Assembly (NCBI RefSeq): GCF_000614145.1
Contig: NZ_BAKK01000034.1
Location: forward strand, 1 to 49,455
Direction of reading: 5' to 3'
From: Bacteroides faecichinchillae JCM 17102
Lineage (GTDB): Bacteria; Bacteroidota; Bacteroidia; Bacteroidales; Bacteroidaceae
DNA: 49,455 nucleotides
Shown here: positions 27,871-35,874 of the stretch, piece after piece
Layout: each line of letters opens with the position of its first letter
How positions within the stretch are numbered: position 1 is the first letter of the stretch
Notes under the pieces: generated by a model
Database searches by the model: none
Seen by the model: the letters and a program-made list of their open reading frames with translations, nothing else
What the model was told of the DNA's origin: nothing
Made by a program: the position numbers and the translations under genes

Positions 27871-28272
27871 ATGAATATACACAATCTATTATCAAAAGCA
27901 ATAGGAAAAACAGTTAATTATAGTAGAACTGGCGGTGGAGCCGGTTCTATCTTGGTAATTGAATTTGAAAATAAAACATTTTATACCATTAATTGTACTT
28001 GGAGAATTGAATATAAAGGAACTGTTATAACAACAAGTTGGGACGATGGAACACCTCTAATAGGATGTATGAATAAAAATGTTGAAAAATTAATTGGAAA
28101 AAAACTTTTATCTTACGAATTATCTCCACAATATGATTTAAAACTTTATTTTGAAAATGATTTTGTAGCTAATATATTTTGTAGTATTATTGAACATGAT
28201 CCAGAAGAAGATAGTACTTATAATTGTAATTGGGATTTTAGTATTCCAGAACAAGATATAGTAGGTATATAA
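27871..28272 (+). CDS. Small cytoplasmic protein, candidate immunity to the orphan tip
   Basis: The 133-residue protein begins 4 nt after the orphan Rhs stop. No signal peptide is present, so a cytoplasmic site of action is expected, unlike the lipoprotein of the first cassette. It contains ILVIEFENKTFYTINCTWRI and VITTSWDDGTPLIGC. I do not assign a named immunity family. GC is very low, as in the tip. Position, size and composition make it the likely cognate immunity gene. Confidence 0.7.
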   Translation: MNIHNLLSKAIGKTVNYSRTGGGAGSILVIEFENKTFYTINCTWRIEYKGTVITTSWDDGTPLIGCMNKNVEKLIGKKLLSYELSPQYDLKLYFENDFVANIFCSIIEHDPEEDSTYNCNWDFSIPEQDIVGI

Positions 28273-28426
28273 CCGGAAAATATAAAATATTTTATACTAA
28301 ATATCAAAATGAAACTATCTAATAAATAGAAATAGATAATAATATTTTCTTAAATATATTAATACTTACTTTGATAATCACAATAGTTCGTTAAACTTTC
28401 AATTAACAAAAACGTATGTCAAGGGC

Positions 28427-29766
28427 ACTGTCCACAATCTTGTGTAAATAGAAAACTTCAGGATTCGGGTTTTATACTTGAATCCTGTTTTCAAATATAG
28501 TAATAAATTGGTTAAATATCAATGCCCACTTCCAAATAGTTTGGTACCATTTCTTTTGGATTTCGTTAATGGCCAGATAGACAGATTTTTTCAGTGCATC
28601 ATCATTTGGAAATGATAGCTTATTTTTGGTGTACTTTCTAATTTTCCCATTCAGATTTTCAATAAGATTAGTGGTATAGATAATCTTTCTAATCTCGACG
28701 GGGAAATCAAAGAACACGGTCAGTTCTTCCCAATTATTTCTCCATGAGCGTATCGCATATGGATATTTAGCACCCCATTTTTGCTCAAAGTTATCCAACT
28801 CCATCTCAGCTGCTTCTTTAGTAGGTGCATTATAGATGTTCTTTAAATCGGCAGTGAATTCCTTTTTTTCTTTCCAGACGACATAGCGACAGGGGTTTCT
28901 AATTTGGTGTACCACACATATTTGAGTAGTAGAGGCAGGAAATACACTCTTGATGGTTTCCGTAAATCCATTCAGGTTATCAGTAACTGTAATCAGAATA
29001 TCTTCTACACCACGGGCTTTGAGATCCGTTAAAACGCCCGTCTAGAAAGCGGCACTCTCATTTTTGCCAATCCACATACCCAATACTTCTTTCAAGCCTT
29101 CCTTATTCAGACCTACACATAGGTAAACAGTCTTGTTGATCACTTTGCCGTTTTCTCTGACTTTGAATACGATGCCATCCATCCAGACAATCATATATAA
29201 ACTGTCCAAAAGACGATTTTGCCACTCTGTTGCAGCCTGGCGAACTTTATTGGTGATAATGGAGATAGCGGAGGTAGAGAGGTTAATACCGTATATTTCC
29301 TGCATTTCCGACTCAATATCAGCGACGCTCATACCTTTGGCATAAAGAGAGATGACAAGACGCTCGATAGATAAGCCGCGGGATTGATGCTTGGGAACAA
29401 CAATAGGCTCAAATTCACCTTCCCGATCACGAGGAACCTGAATAACAGATTCACCCATCTCGGTTTGAATCTGCTTCCTATAACTACCATTGCGGGAGTT
29501 GCCACTATGATCTCCTTGATTGGAGTGTTTTTCATAACCTAAATGGTTATCCATCTCTGCTTCCAGCATTTGTTCATAAACACGAGTATGAAGCTCTTTC
29601 ATGAAAGCAGTCACATCTTCGCCTGTCTTAAACTGGGACAGAAACTCTTTACTTAAAAATTCTTTAGGAATGTCCATAAAATCTGATTTTTACAAAGTTA
29701 ATACATAAATAAAAAAACTACGAGAAAAATCCCGTAGTTTTCTATTTACACAATCAGATGGATAGT
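28427..29766. mobile_element. IS256-family insertion sequence
   Basis: The element is bounded by imperfect inverted repeats. The inner 18 bp (28440-28457 with 29736-29753, TTGTGTAAATAGAAAACT) are perfect. The outer parts begin ACTGTCCA and ACTATCCA, giving limits of 28427 and 29766. A single leftward transposase frame fills it. I find no matching 8-9-bp target duplication in the immediate flanks, so the ends may be slightly misplaced or the flanks rearranged. It closes the Rhs island on the right. Confidence 0.8.
28472..29677 (-). pseudogene. IS256-family transposase with an in-frame amber codon
   Basis: The minus-strand frame runs 402 codons and is interrupted once, by TAG at 29042-29044 where TGG (Trp) is expected (ESAAF stop TGVLTDLKARG). 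The mutator transposase signatures are present: the first Asp in IVWMDGIVFKV, the second in ITVTDNLNGF, and the Glu in TTNLIENLNGKIRKY. The frame reads through on both sides of the stop, so one G-to-A change is enough to explain it. Taken literally, the two pieces would be 211 and 147 residues and transposition would fail. Confidence 0.85.
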
Positions 29767-30003
29767 CACTAATATTCAGTAAACCGCCTTCCATAGTAAT
29801 AACATAACATTTTCACTAAATATTTGACAAAAAACTTTTCTGTTTTATCTTTGTAAAAAGAATAAAAAGCATGAACGATGGAGGATGAACGGACGTTTGT
29901 CGCCATTCACAAGTGACATATCTTACTAATGACTATTGTAAATATTAAGATAAATAACGCTCATTCGGTAGATCGTTGATTTGCAATTCTCTTTATCCCA
30001 TAT
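29678..30003. other. Right end of the IS and island junction
   Basis: This holds the right inverted repeat of the IS, then about 230 nt with a strong rightward promoter (29824-29853) but no matching gene. A 12-codon frame starting MEDERTFVAIHK at 29880 stops at once. It looks like a gene start whose remainder was lost, or a small non-coding transcript. Confidence 0.5.
29824..29853 (+). promoter_or_regulatory. Consensus Bacteroides promoter without a gene
   Basis: TTG at 29824-29826 and TATCTTTG at 29846-29853 are 19 nt apart, an excellent -33/-7 pair. Downstream on the plus strand only short frames occur before the antisense 3' end of the glycosidase-like gene. Confidence 0.6.
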
Positions 30004-32010
30004 TTACTTAGGCAGACGAATTTGAATAGTCTTTCCTTTTTTGATCATCTGTTTGAATATCGGTTTTCCAGCTATGAGGACAGATACTTCATTCTTTCCG
30101 TTTTCTGACCGTTTCACTTCCACGTCGAATTCCTTTTCAAAGGCTCGTACACTTCTTAAATTCATGTGATCCCAGCTTTCCGGCAGATGAGGCGTCAGTG
30201 TAAATGAACGAAGTCCTGTAGGACGGATACCAAACATACCTTCCGTTATAATACGTGCATACAATCCACTTTCGGCGGATAAATGACGTTGATTACCTTC
30301 GGGCCACGCTTCGATAGCATAAGGAACATGATCACCCAGCAAACGCTCATTGGAATAAAATCTTAAGTATTCAGTCGCTTTCTCTGCCTCTCCACAGGCA
30401 TAGACACCGCGCAAAGCATATAAAGTGGAACGGTCCCAGAATGTTTTACTTCCTGATTCGGTCAGTAAACCGTCTTTGGTCCATAGGCTAGGGGAGAACA
30501 ATGCTTTAATTGTTTCATCTTTGCGATCATGGATTCCTACTGTCAATGGAATACAAATCCATGAACGGAGTTTATCATTCTCTTTGTAATAGCGGTAGGT
30601 ATTGAAGCCTTCCACTTCACCTCCGAAGTAACGGTCCATGTTTTCTTTCAATTGTCCGGCTTGTTTCTTATATTGAGCCAATAGTGTAGAACTAACACCG
30701 ATTTCTTTCCCTAAATGACAGGCAGATAAAAGTGCGTCGTAATACAAAGAAGAAGTACAAAGATTTGCTTTTCCTGCAGGGAAACGTCCTTCCAATTCAT
30801 CAGCGTCTGACGCTACTACTCCTTCCGGATTCAATTGTCTTTTATTGTATTCAAGACACCATTCGATAAGTGGCCATAACTTTTTAGCTTCCTCTTGATT
30901 TCCTCTAGCCAATGCATACCGAGCAGCTCCATACGCTACCATGGCAGCGTCGCCACGATCACCCGCTCCGCCCCAAGTGCTTAACCCTTCGGCAATGATC
31001 GAACTTGGAATCTTCTTATACTCTGGGTTCATGAAACGTGCGAAATGTTGGAATGAACACAATGCTGACTGATTTCCTGTCTCATAACCCAGATAAGGAA
31101 AGAAAGGATTGATGTACTCAGCCTGATCGTTTGCCCAAATAGCCGCATAGTAAGATTCTCCACCGGGACCATGCATCAAGCCGCCTTTCGTATCATAGAT
31201 ACTTTCCGCACCACGGATTTTGGCAAAAGCAAACATCGTGTTAATAACAGGATCTGGTGTATCCAATATCAGGTTGTCCCATAACGTGGCAACCAATGCT
31301 TCGCGTGCTTTCAGTTCTTTATCCACATCCATTACCAGTTCATTCTCATTGGGTTTATATCCGGTGAAAAAGACGCTGAAAGTAACCTCTTCATTCGGTT
31401 TTAGTACTACCGTTTTTCCTCCTTGGATTTCTGCTACTAAACGGTAACTTCCATCTACTCCCTGTTCCGGCTGAGTCTGAATGACAGAACGTGACTGAGG
31501 TATTTCTACTTTGATTTCCTGATCATTGCAATTACGTAATACATATTTCTCGCAGAAGGCAGGTTTATCAGTGGATGGAAATAATATTCGTGTAAGTGCA
31601 ACATTTCCTCTATTGGCTTTGAACACACTATTTACTGTGATAATACCATTCAAAGTAACATTTTCTACCTTTTCACTTTGCAGGCTCTGTCCGTTTACAG
31701 AAATCATATCAGGTATATTCCAAGCAAATCTGCGGGTGAGAGAAGCGTGTGTATTGTTAGGAACAGTACGCAACATAGGCCAAACAATACTTCTGTTTAC
31801 CATAAATGTTCCTTTTTCATCAACTCCATAGCGGATAACGGAGGAAACCTTCAAACCACTCATTTCAATATGATCTTGATGAGTTTCTCCCTTTTGGGGA
31901 TTCCATGTGATACTTCCGTTTGGATTGATCCTCCAGCGATTTTCTGCCTTAGCTACTTGAGTGAATTGGCAAGAGAGGCATAGAAATAAAAGAAAAAAAA
32001 TGTGTTTCAT
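30004..32010 (-). CDS. Six-hairpin (alpha/alpha)6 glycosidase-like secreted protein
   Basis: The 668-residue protein has a signal peptide (about 1-22, ending VAKAE) and an N-terminal beta-rich domain (about 25-240). A helical barrel follows with blocks typical of six-hairpin glycosidases: WANDQAEYINPFFPYLGY, STWGGAGDRGDAAMVAYGAA, ASDADELEGRFPAGK, FWDRSTLYALRGVYACGEAE, and HLSAESGLYARIITEGMFGI. A C-terminal beta domain ends the chain. This layout resembles GH65/GH94/GH63-like enzymes; I cannot assign the family or substrate. It follows the porin gene by 105 nt on the same strand, which suggests joint expression for uptake and breakdown of one glycan (inference). Confidence 0.8.
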   Translation of the reverse strand: MKHIFFLLFLCLSCQFTQVAKAENRWRINPNGSITWNPQKGETHQDHIEMSGLKVSSVIRYGVDEKGTFMVNRSIVWPMLRTVPNNTHASLTRRFAWNIPDMISVNGQSLQSEKVENVTLNGIITVNSVFKANRGNVALTRILFPSTDKPAFCEKYVLRNCNDQEIKVEIPQSRSVIQTQPEQGVDGSYRLVAEIQGGKTVVLKPNEEVTFSVFFTGYKPNENELVMDVDKELKAREALVATLWDNLILDTPDPVINTMFAFAKIRGAESIYDTKGGLMHGPGGESYYAAIWANDQAEYINPFFPYLGYETGNQSALCSFQHFARFMNPEYKKIPSSIIAEGLSTWGGAGDRGDAAMVAYGAARYALARGNQEEAKKLWPLIEWCLEYNKRQLNPEGVVASDADELEGRFPAGKANLCTSSLYYDALLSACHLGKEIGVSSTLLAQYKKQAGQLKENMDRYFGGEVEGFNTYRYYKENDKLRSWICIPLTVGIHDRKDETIKALFSPSLWTKDGLLTESGSKTFWDRSTLYALRGVYACGEAEKATEYLRFYSNERLLGDHVPYAIEAWPEGNQRHLSAESGLYARIITEGMFGIRPTGLRSFTLTPHLPESWDHMNLRSVRAFEKEFDVEVKRSENGKNEVSVLIAGKPIFKQMIKKGKTIQIRLPK

Positions 32011-32115
32011 AGGTTTTAATGTTTAAAAGCTGATATGATTCGTTTATATTCTTTTTCACTAATATGTACCATGGGTCCATGACGTGAAGGGGATGGTAAA
32101 CGGTTTTGGGAATAT

Positions 32116-33342
32116 CTAGAACTGAAACATAGCGACAGCTACAATACGATTGTTACAAACAGCATGTGTATCTATAATTTTTCCGCTTGAATGTTCCACA
32201 GAACCATACCAAGCGGTGCTGAGCGTATATTCTAATCCGAATTTCCAATTCGATACATTATAAGACAATTCAGCTCCTGCCGTAACAAGTTGATCAAGAT
32301 TAGTACCTGTGCCATAAAGCTTGCTACCGGCTTGCAGTTCATTGCTTGTTCCGAGGTTTTTGGCATAACCGACGAATATCCCTGGTTTCCACTTTTGGCC
32401 ATAAACAGCATTCACCCAAGTACTTGATACTGTTATCGGAGTATACTTCTGTTCTCCTGTACGTTCATCGGTAGATTTAATTCCAAAACCTCCCAATCCA
32501 GAAGCCTGAGTCAGATTGGAACCTAAAACAGTTTTAGCACCTAAAAACCAATCTTTATTAGTGTATTTTACATGAGCTTCATAAGATAGTGTTGTAATTC
32601 GTTCATTTACTTTATAAGTATGGCCGTTTTCTCCGATAGCTTGTGTACGTGGTTTTAACGAGAGCAGTTCAATACCCGCGCCTGCCAACAAACCTTCTGA
32701 TTTATAATCTGCACCTACATAGACTTCAGGTATACAGCTATTTTTTATATATGCCTGACTTTTACCTGCAGGACCTTGTGACAGATATTGAGATTGCCAA
32801 AGCAATGCTCCTGTCAATTGCAAGTTCCTATCTGTATAACGGTAACGAATCTGAGGTGAACGATTAAAAGGTTGGAAAGGAGCTCCTGTAGCTAGATTGA
32901 GTATTTGTGGGGAAACATCACCAAACAAAGGATGCCAAGTTTGTCCGACTAATAAAGCTGAAGTACCCCAATTCAAATTCAGATAGGCATGGCGGATACG
33001 GACAGTTGAGTATGAACTACCTGAACCGCGTAAATCTACTTCTACTTTAGCAGAAGTTTTTGCTGTTCCTAATTTCGGTCCGGCAACATCAATTCCTAAA
33101 CGGGAATAAAGAATATAGAAACTACCATTTGCTGTTCCATTCAAATCATTACCGTCATCATCACGTATTTTATCCTTTGGGTACATATAAAATAATCCGT
33201 CCACAGTCTCTTCGTTTGCGCGGCTGTTATAGAAAAGATCAGTGCGGATTTGTCCGTAGAATTTGTAACTAAAGTTTTTCTTTTGTGCGAAGACACCTGA
33301 GGTAATCAGGATACTTAGTACGATAAAACAGTATTTCTTCAT
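32116..33342 (-). CDS. Outer-membrane porin-like beta-barrel protein
   Basis: From the ATG at 33342 the protein has 408 residues, with a signal peptide (KKYCFIVLSILITSGVFAQ) and alternating beta-strand sequence (FYGQIRTDLFYNSR; YSRLGIDVAGPKLG; AYLNLNWGTSALLVGQTWHP). It ends in the aromatic C-terminus VAVAMFQF expected of outer-membrane barrels. It resembles the DcaP-like porins annotated in Bacteroides. The upstream start at 33369 would lie on the -7 box, so the later ATG is chosen. It probably provides passive uptake of small sugars or acids. Confidence 0.85.
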   Translation of the reverse strand: MKKYCFIVLSILITSGVFAQKKNFSYKFYGQIRTDLFYNSRANEETVDGLFYMYPKDKIRDDDGNDLNGTANGSFYILYSRLGIDVAGPKLGTAKTSAKVEVDLRGSGSSYSTVRIRHAYLNLNWGTSALLVGQTWHPLFGDVSPQILNLATGAPFQPFNRSPQIRYRYTDRNLQLTGALLWQSQYLSQGPAGKSQAYIKNSCIPEVYVGADYKSEGLLAGAGIELLSLKPRTQAIGENGHTYKVNERITTLSYEAHVKYTNKDWFLGAKTVLGSNLTQASGLGGFGIKSTDERTGEQKYTPITVSSTWVNAVYGQKWKPGIFVGYAKNLGTSNELQAGSKLYGTGTNLDQLVTAGAELSYNVSNWKFGLEYTLSTAWYGSVEHSSGKIIDTHAVCNNRIVAVAMFQF

Positions 33343-33366
33343 AATGTGCTTGTTTATAAACAGACG

Positions 33367-33374
33367 CAAAATTA
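33367..33374 (-). promoter_or_regulatory. Bacteroides -7 box for the porin gene
   Basis: Minus-strand TAATTTTG fits TAnnTTTG. It lies 25 nt upstream of the ATG at 33342 and overlaps the alternative start at 33369, which decides the start choice. Confidence 0.55.
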
Positions 33375-33586
33375 CAAAAATCTATTTGTTTTTCAGACTT
33401 TAATCCTAGAAAACTGTAAATGTAATGGTCCATTATAAATGATAAAATCGTTTATGAAGAGAAATAAAACTCATATAAACGACTTTATTATTATTTATTG
33501 TAATTACATTTGCTTGTAAGTCCTCTTTTTGTGTATTTAAAGAATATTTCTAATTGCTTTTTTACTACAGAAGGAAGACTTTAAGA

Positions 33587-34531
33587 CTATAACTTACTAA
33601 AAAGATTACTAACTGCCTGTTGATATTTATCAATACAATTACTCTTATGTATAGCCTTTAATGATTTTTTATCTGCACCAGGAAGAAGGTATTCCCAGAA
33701 AGATTTCATTTTATTCACAAGCTGCGTGTTTCCACCGTTGAGTTGTTGTTCGTATTGTTGGTAAACGATAGTATGCATTTCCCGTATCTTCTTAGCCATT
33801 TCGTCAGAAGATAACTTTTTTCCTGATTGGTATTCCAAAGCTAATGCAGGGTTGGCCAATAATCCACGACCTATCATAACTCCGGCTAATGTAGGAAATT
33901 GTTCTTTGATGGCTTGAATTTCCTCTACACTGTTGATATCACCATTATAGATTAGCGGGTGTTTGCATATATTCTGGAACCTAGCAAACCCTTCAAGGTT
34001 TACCTCTCCTTTATATTGTTGTTTACCTAATCGAGGATGCATAGTTATCTGACGTAAAGGCAATTCGTTCAGAATAGGTGCTAATTGAATGCATTCGTCC
34101 GGATTCTCCCATCCCAATCTCATTTTAATAGAGAAACTGATTTGAGGATATTTCGTGACTATACTTAGTAACGCTTTTATTTCTTCCGGATAGGGAAGAA
34201 TGCCGGAACCATTATGTCGTTTAGCCAATAGTGGAAACGGACAGCCTAGATTAATATCTGCCTCCTTGTAACCTTTCTCGATGAAAAGGGATAAAATCGT
34301 TTCTGCCTTTTCTGGTAATGAAGCTAATAGTTGAGGAACTAAGTGAGGTACATGATTGTTTTCTGCATCTATTTCCCGTTTATCTTTATTACGAAAATTA
34401 CCTTTCTCCAACCGGACAAATGGAGTATAGTAGGTATCTACACCTCCAAAACAGGTGGCATGTGCATTACGGTAAATAGCTTCAGTATAGCCTTGTAATG
34501 GAGCGAAATGGATGGGAAGAAGCTCTTGCAT
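33587..34531 (-). CDS. tRNA-dihydrouridine synthase family protein
   Basis: The 314-residue flavoenzyme reduces uridine in the tRNA D-loop. Family motifs are intact: APLQGYTEAIYRNAHATCFG at the start, NLGCPFPLLAKRHNGSGIL with the catalytic Cys, FSIKMRLGWEN, ITMHPRLGKQQYKG, YNGDIN and GVMIGRGLLANPAL. The sequence is closest to the Dus family in general; I do not choose between DusA, B and C. It stands alone, transcribed leftward with its own promoter box (34548-34555). Confidence 0.92.
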   Translation of the reverse strand: MQELLPIHFAPLQGYTEAIYRNAHATCFGGVDTYYTPFVRLEKGNFRNKDKREIDAENNHVPHLVPQLLASLPEKAETILSLFIEKGYKEADINLGCPFPLLAKRHNGSGILPYPEEIKALLSIVTKYPQISFSIKMRLGWENPDECIQLAPILNELPLRQITMHPRLGKQQYKGEVNLEGFARFQNICKHPLIYNGDINSVEEIQAIKEQFPTLAGVMIGRGLLANPALALEYQSGKKLSSDEMAKKIREMHTIVYQQYEQQLNGGNTQLVNKMKSFWEYLLPGADKKSLKAIHKSNCIDKYQQAVSNLFSKL

Positions 34532-34547
34532 TATGTTATTTTTGTCG

Positions 34548-34555
34548 CAAAGATA
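34548..34555 (-). promoter_or_regulatory. Bacteroides -7 box for the dihydrouridine synthase gene
   Basis: Minus-strand TATCTTTG matches TAnnTTTG, 17 nt upstream of the ATG at 34531. Confidence 0.5.
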
Positions 34556-34750
34556 CTGAAAGTAAAAGATAGGGACCTCACAGTTCCTCTTTTTCTGATG
34601 TTAAATTGATTAAAGTCTGATTGTTACTCTGTATTTGAATGTTCATTATCTATTCGGATAATTTATGATATATATTAGTTTTTATTTCATTTTCGATTGG
34701 CTTATTGATAGAAAGTGACTACATTTGTATGCATTTCAAATGAAATAAAT

Positions 34751-35398
34751 ATGAAAGTAAAGAAAATTAGTGCTGCTAATGTTGAGGCTTTTGCACTTCC
34801 TAAATTGTTCGATGAAGAAAAAATCGATTTTCAACCAATTCAATGCGTTAATTGGGTTGCATATCCTTACAAACCTAAAGTTAGTTTTCGGATTGCTCAT
34901 ACAAAAGATGCTGTTTTATTACATTTTAAGGTAAAAGAGGCGAGTGTTCGCGCAAAATATGGAGAAGATAACGGGGCTGTATGGACCGATTCTTGTGTCG
35001 AGTTCTTCTCTATTCCGGCGGGAGACGGAGTATATTATAATATAGAGTGCAACTGTATTGGAACAATATTGATTGGTGCCGGAGCTACTCGTGACGGACG
35101 TGAACATGCTCCGGAGGAAATAACATCCCTTGTACAGCGTTGGGCTAGTTTAGGAAAAGAACCGTTTGAAGAACGCATAGGAGATGGAGATATTACTTGG
35201 GAAGTTGCATTGATCATTCCTTATGCAGTATTCTTTAAACATCAGATACATTCATTGGACGGAAAAGAGATTAAAGCTAATTTTTATAAATGTGGCGATG
35301 ATTTACAAACGCCCCATTTCCTTTCATGGAATCCGATTGTGATAGAACAACCGAATTTCCATCGTCCGGATTTCTTTGGAATGTTGGAATTTGAATAG
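34751..35398 (+). CDS. CBM9-like carbohydrate-binding family protein
   Basis: From the ATG at 34751 the protein is 215 residues, MKVKKISAANVEAFALPKLF onward. VSFRIAHTKDAVLLHFKVKE and VWTDSCVEFFSIPAGDGVYY followed by YNIECNCIGTILIG are characteristic of the CBM9-like fold of Bacteroidetes (DOMON-type beta-sandwich). An earlier GTG at 34715 adds 12 unconvincing residues and is not used. No signal peptide is visible, so it may act in the cytoplasm. Ligand unknown. It is followed by long inverted repeats and a terminator. Confidence 0.8.
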   Translation: MKVKKISAANVEAFALPKLFDEEKIDFQPIQCVNWVAYPYKPKVSFRIAHTKDAVLLHFKVKEASVRAKYGEDNGAVWTDSCVEFFSIPAGDGVYYNIECNCIGTILIGAGATRDGREHAPEEITSLVQRWASLGKEPFEERIGDGDITWEVALIIPYAVFFKHQIHSLDGKEIKANFYKCGDDLQTPHFLSWNPIVIEQPNFHRPDFFGMLEFE

Positions 35399-35448
35399 GT
35401 TTCTTCATAAATAAAAAGATGAACTGAAATTGGGAAAAACAAGTATAT

Positions 35449-35506
35449 CTTTCACTTCAATCAACCGCATGACTCTGTTAGATCATGCGGTTGATTGAAG
35501 TGAAAG
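35449..35506. repeat. Perfect 24-bp inverted repeat, 10-nt loop
   Basis: Arms 35449-35472 and 35483-35506 are fully complementary, with loop CTCTGTTAGA. No T-run follows on the plus strand, so it is not a typical terminator for the CBM9-like gene. It may be an RNA structure or dispersed palindrome. Confidence 0.75.
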
Positions 35507-35572
35507 AAGTGGTTGGTTTACATAAGAGAAGTACTTGATTGTATCCGATTATCCGTATGTTTTTTGCTCCAC

Positions 35573-35615
35573 AAAGACTGGGAAGTTTGTTTGTAAACTC
35601 TTCAGTCTTTTTTTT
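35573..35615 (+). terminator. Rho-independent terminator
   Basis: AAAGACTG with a near-complementary partner CAGTCTTT forms a hairpin with mismatches, closed by AAGTTT/AAACT, then a run of T. It lies 175 nt after the CBM9-like stop. Confidence 0.7.
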
Positions 35616-35700
35616 AAAGATGAGGAAGATTGGATACAAACATAACAATCTTTTTCTGAAATTCTATAGCGTTTTCGCAGTGTTTTATTAATGCAAACCT

Positions 35701-35760
35701 TCTTTCCTTCATCTTCATATTTACAAATAAATATCCTTAAATATGAAGATGAAGGAAAGA
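35701..35760. repeat. Perfect 22-bp inverted repeat, 16-nt loop
   Basis: Arms 35701-35722 and 35739-35760 are fully complementary. The large AT loop and absence of a T-run make a terminator unlikely. Neither arm is coding. Confidence 0.75.
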
Positions 35761-35818
35761 TGAATTAAAATGGAAATAGTAGCCGGAAATGCTGACATGG
35801 ACTATAATCAAATAAAAT

Positions 35819-35848
35819 AAGGTGGTGCCTTTTGTAGAACACCACCTT
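35819..35848 (-). terminator. Terminator hairpin for the efflux-LpxA operon
   Basis: AAGGTGGTG pairs with CACCACCTT. On the minus strand it is followed by ATTTTATTTG. It lies 26 nt beyond the LpxA-like stop at 35875. Confidence 0.65.
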
Positions 35849-35874
35849 TGCTTTTATTGGCAAGTAACTATCTG

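Larger units (their letters stand above)
35399..35874. other. 476-nt intergenic region with four stem-loops
   Basis: No gene is seen. The region holds a 24-bp perfect hairpin (35449-35506), a rho-independent terminator (35573-35615), a 22-bp perfect inverted repeat (35701-35760) and a short hairpin (35819-35848). The last serves the leftward LpxA operon. The density of long perfect stems is unusual. Confidence 0.7.

Noticed and set aside
28472..29677. Recoding of the TAG in the transposase
   Set aside because: No special signal seen; a TGG-to-TAG change explains it more simply.
30000..33360. Rightward frames opposite the glycosidase-like and porin genes
   Set aside because: They are antisense shadows of strongly coding minus-strand genes.
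33343..33369. Longer N-terminus of the porin
   Set aside because: The added residues (MRLFINKHI) are not signal-like and overlap the -7 box.
35449..35506. Terminator for the CBM9-like gene
   Set aside because: No T-run follows the stem; the hairpin at 35573-35615 fits better.
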